Origin: JAJRAG01 sp050010535
GTDB taxonomy: Archaea > Thermoplasmatota > Thermoplasmata > Methanomassiliicoccales > JACIVX01
NCBI GenBank assembly: GCA_050010535.1
Contig: JBEKKT010000009.1
Coordinates: forward strand, 1-51,312
Reading direction: 5' to 3'
Length of the DNA: 51,312 nt
Shown: positions 49,147 to 51,312 of the stretch, piece by piece
Layout: each line of letters begins with the position of its first letter
Position numbering within the stretch: the first letter of the stretch is position 1
The notes under the pieces: generated by a model
The model's input: only the letters and a program-made list of their open reading frames with translations
What the model was told of the DNA's origin: nothing
The model's database searches: none
Made by a program: the position numbers and the translations under genes

Positions 49147-50043
49147 TCACTTCATCTGAGACGCGATCTGGTCCTCGAATTGCCACTGCGCGCTGAAGTG
49201 ATTGTTCAGATCCTTGATCAGCACGTAGTACCAATATATCAGAAACAGGCCACACGTGATGAGCGTCAATACGAAGTAGATGAAGAACGACCTCTCCGGT
49301 AATGTCTTCCATGAGGGAAGGATTACAGTCATGCCAAGATGCGAAGCCGCCGATTGGGCCTGCTGCGTAAAGGCGTGCCACCTCCGGTCATGTTGGTATG
49401 GGAAGTCGGTGAGCACGTAGAGTACGTACAGAAGGAAGATAAGCCCGACTACGGGGATCAGTATCAGGATCGCGAAGAGTACCGGGGATGTCTCACGCTC
49501 CCTCGACCTAGCGTCGTACTGTATGCTCTCCATCGTGGCAATCTGGGAGGAGAGCAATTGGGAAAGGTTCTTCTCCTGACTGTTCGATTTGATGTACTCT
49601 ATGAGAGCTCCTCTCATCACTTCCTCCCTCTTCATGTGCTGGTTCTGGCGGTTAATGAGCTTGTAATTGAGCAAAGCGAACAAGACTACGGCAACGACCA
49701 GAGCCACGACCACGCCCACCGATGCCACGACAACTGCCCCGACCCACCATCCCATGAACCAGAGCATCACTCCAATGACGATCCCAATCACGGCAGCGAT
49801 GCTCGCGATTATCGGAAAGAGAATCCAAACAACGCTCAGGATCTCATCTGTCTGAACCCTTGCGCGAATGGACTCCATCAGCTGTCCTTTTGCTCCAATC
49901 GCGCCCATGGGCATCTGCGGGTTTCCGCCTTGAACTGACCCGCCCGACCCAACGAGGAGATCCCGTCCACATCTTGGACACCATCTCGAGTTCGCCGGGA
50001 CCTGTGCTCCGCAGGCCGGACACTTACCAGAAGCATCTGCTAT
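49147..50043 (-). CDS. Zinc-ribbon membrane protein with DUF4234-like C-terminus, apparent AUA start
   Basis: About 298 residues. The N-terminus has a zinc ribbon (CPAC at 8-11, CPRC at 22-25), then a Gly/Gln-rich linker, paired hydrophobic segments (about 68-125, rich in Val/Ile), a soluble helical stretch, another hydrophobic segment and a final part with FFIYFVLTLITCGLFLIYWYY then LNNHFSAQWQFEDQ, like DUF4234. The zinc ribbon is open in frame upstream of the ATG at 49914, but no ATG, GTG or TTG exists there. AUA at 50043, with GGGGTGAG before it, is the best candidate. If translation begins at 49914 the ribbon would be lost. Confidence 0.7.
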   Translation of the reverse strand: MADASGKCPACGAQVPANSRWCPRCGRDLLVGSGGSVQGGNPQMPMGAIGAKGQLMESIRARVQTDEILSVVWILFPIIASIAAVIGIVIGVMLWFMGWWVGAVVVASVGVVVALVVAVVLFALLNYKLINRQNQHMKREEVMRGALIEYIKSNSQEKNLSQLLSSQIATMESIQYDARSRERETSPVLFAILILIPVVGLIFLLYVLYVLTDFPYQHDRRWHAFTQQAQSAASHLGMTVILPSWKTLPERSFFIYFVLTLITCGLFLIYWYYVLIKDLNNHFSAQWQFEDQIASQMK

Positions 50044-50094
50044 GGTCTCACCCCATCCACTGCAATCTGCTGGAACAGTATTATCAAGAAGGCG

Positions 50095-50105
50095 CTATTA
50101 ATACT
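50095..50105 (-). promoter_or_regulatory. TATA-like box for the DUF4234-type gene
   Basis: AGTATTAATAG on the minus strand predicts a start near 50070, about 28 nt before the proposed AUA. Confidence 0.45.
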
Positions 50106-50159
50106 GTTGGTCGAACCCCGACGAAATGCCGTGAAAGGAATGGACGCAGGCAGTGGAGA

Positions 50160-50972
50160 TCACCTTCTGACAACGATTCCGCCGTAGCCGACGACCTCGC
50201 TCATCGGATAGGCATCCCCGGACGTGCCGTACTTCAGCAACTTCGCCTCACTCCCCCCAACGGCCTCGAGCATGGTCATCACTGGACCATACCCACACAT
50301 CGAGACATCCCTCCGAAGCACGGTATCGTAGACGCCCTTTGGATTCAGGGCGAGTATCTGATCGATGACTTTCATATCCTCGGTTCTCGCCTGCTTCTCT
50401 GTCACATAATGCGAGAAATCAGTGGAAGCGATGACCAGGACGTCCTTTCCGCTGCATGCGCTTCGCAACTGCTCTCCCACGTCCTTCGCCGTGTCGTAGT
50501 CCTGCATAGCCATCAAGATGGGGAGGAACTTCACGTCCCTGTTGAAGTACTGAATGAAGGGGAGCTGCACTTCGATCGAATGCTCGTATTGATGGGCAAA
50601 TGGGTCGTTGTTGATCCACCGCTCCAGTTTCGACGCTAGATCTTTGTCGATCTTACATATCCCCAGCGGCGTGATGAAGTCTTCGGTCGTCATCGCCACG
50701 AAGCTGCCCATCCCGCTATGATTAGGACCGATGATAATGAATGTCTCTGGAAATCCATCCTTTGCCAAGGCAGCATAGACATGAGCGGCCACGGGACCGG
50801 AGAACTGGTATCCTGCGTGCGGGACTACGGCACCAACTATCCTCCGCTCGCCTCTCGTCAACTTCGGGATCTCCCCCGGCCCAAGTGGAGACAAGAAGCA
50901 TTTCTCGATCTCCTCTATGACCTCGGTCTCCCTTCTAGGATAGAACTTGCCCGCGACAGTAGGGTGCCTCAT
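50160..50972 (-). CDS. MEMO1 family protein
   Basis: A 270-residue member of the MEMO/AmmeMemoRadiSam-B family, related to class III extradiol dioxygenases. Key segments are MRHPTVAGKFYP, VVPHAGYQFSGPVAAHVY (metal-site histidine), IIIGPNHSG, EHSIEVQLPF, IASTDFSHY and the C-terminal SEVVGYGGIVV. The ATG at 50972 gives the usual N-terminus; a longer frame reaches 51035. In Archaea it regularly follows the gene for ribosomal protein S2, as here. Its biochemical function is still unsettled. Confidence 0.93.
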   Translation of the reverse strand: MRHPTVAGKFYPRRETEVIEEIEKCFLSPLGPGEIPKLTRGERRIVGAVVPHAGYQFSGPVAAHVYAALAKDGFPETFIIIGPNHSGMGSFVAMTTEDFITPLGICKIDKDLASKLERWINNDPFAHQYEHSIEVQLPFIQYFNRDVKFLPILMAMQDYDTAKDVGEQLRSACSGKDVLVIASTDFSHYVTEKQARTEDMKVIDQILALNPKGVYDTVLRRDVSMCGYGPVMTMLEAVGGSEAKLLKYGTSGDAYPMSEVVGYGGIVVRR

Positions 50973-51035
50973 ACCATCGAAGAAAGATGAAAAGGATGGA
51001 TATTTCAAGTTTGTGTCAGACAGTGCGACCATCAA

Positions 51036-51312
51036 CTACAGGCTGGCCTCGAAGTCATCGATCGTCATCTTGAAGTCCGCGTCGCTAGCAACAACCTTCC
51101 GCTCCTTCAAGATCTCGCGCGTGAGAAGCCAGTAGACGCACGCCAAGGCTCTGCGCCCCTTGTTGTTCGTCGGAATTACGAGATCGACATTTCTCGTCTC
51201 GTTGTTCGCGTCGCAGAGTGCCACGATCGGCATTCCGACATTCAGCGCCTCCGCGACCGCTTGTTGGTCTGCAGCAGGATCTGTGACGAAAAGCACCTCC
51301 GGTTCCACGTAT
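51036..51312 (-). CDS. rps2: Ribosomal protein uS2 (partial, C-terminal part)
   Basis: The end of the small-subunit protein S2, entering from the right edge. Readable is the conserved EPEVLFVTDPAADQQAV, then IVALCDANNETRNVDLVIPT, then NNKGRRALACVYWLLTREIL. About 91 residues are present; the N-terminal half lies beyond the window. A GTG at 51308 is an internal codon, not a start, because the frame remains open to the edge. It is 63 bases upstream of the MEMO start. Confidence 0.93.
   Translation of the reverse strand, partial: YVEPEVLFVTDPAADQQAVAEALNVGMPIVALCDANNETRNVDLVIPTNNKGRRALACVYWLLTREILKERKVVASDADFKMTIDDFEASL

Noticed and set aside
1..51312. Search by eye for CRISPR arrays, insertion sequences and attachment sites
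   Set aside because: No regularly spaced repeats, transposase or integrase genes were found; the only clear repeat is the zinc-ribbon pair.

Overview
The window is chromosomal DNA from a euryarchaeon. The evidence is a set of archaeal-type genes: aIF5A with a hypusine site, Nop5, an Sm-like protein, an RPA/RPA-associated protein pair, CDP-archaeol synthase, PurP, family-4 uracil-DNA glycosylase, an XPD helicase, and MEMO next to ribosomal protein uS2. Promoters are TATA-type (T/A-rich boxes about 25-35 nt before starts) and several ribosome binding sites are GGAGG or GGTGA. The fairly high G+C (by eye, not computed), the SMC-ScpA-ScpB operon and the zinc-ribbon membrane proteins fit a Thermoplasmatota-related lineage. 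That placement is inference; no rRNA is present to fix it. No tRNA, rRNA, CRISPR array or insertion sequence was found.

Layout. Positions 40-2592: an ArsR/V4R sensor-regulator divergent from mtnA and a class II aldolase, probably a methylthioribose/5-deoxyribose salvage branch. 2615-4935: Nop5, aIF5A and agmatinase, the last two overlapping by ATGA. 4950-5518: a decayed GDT1-type transporter. 5538-11420 (minus): one compact run of fused ABC permease, two ABC ATPases, a PhoU-like protein and GlmM, with junctions of zero to two bases or overlaps. 11511-17923 (minus): a sugar-1-phosphate nucleotidyltransferase, then smc-scpA-scpB-LSm. 18234-27998: a surface-glycan island with six glycosyltransferases, a wrecked flippase, and the oxidoreductase-aminotransferase-acetyltransferase trio for UDP-diacetamido sugars. 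27979-32611: DNA repair, pyrimidine and lipid genes plus small unknowns. 32625-40186: UDP-GlcNAc 2-epimerase, serine biosynthesis (serA and a class V aminotransferase), UDP-HexNAc dehydrogenase, threonine aldolase and a second Gfo/Idh/MocA enzyme. 40306-43880: Trm112-like protein, aspartate aminotransferase, pdxS, purP. 43948-50043: a frameshifted VTT-type membrane protein, an unknown soluble protein, RPA/RPAP, and three zinc-ribbon membrane proteins. 50160-51312: MEMO and the C-terminal part of uS2.

How the genes work together. GlmM, the nucleotidyltransferase, WecB-like and WecC-like enzymes and the 3-dehydrogenase/aminotransferase/acetyltransferase trio together could carry a hexosamine phosphate to a UDP-activated (di)acetamido uronic acid for the glycosyltransferases. 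The only flippase in the island is broken, so export must use another protein or the pathway is decaying. Several PLP enzymes lie near pdxS, and agmatinase beside aIF5A links polyamine supply to hypusination.

The most unusual signals are four. First, the serine operon leader contains an 18-nt segment complementary to the poly-G ribosome-binding region and GTG start, competing with a strong local hairpin. Second, a zinc-ribbon module with its promoter is duplicated and joined to different membrane domains, and a third member seems to start at AUA. Third, a TATA box followed at once by a palindrome occurs at neighbouring genes. Fourth, frameshifts are concentrated in three membrane-protein genes while all other genes are open.
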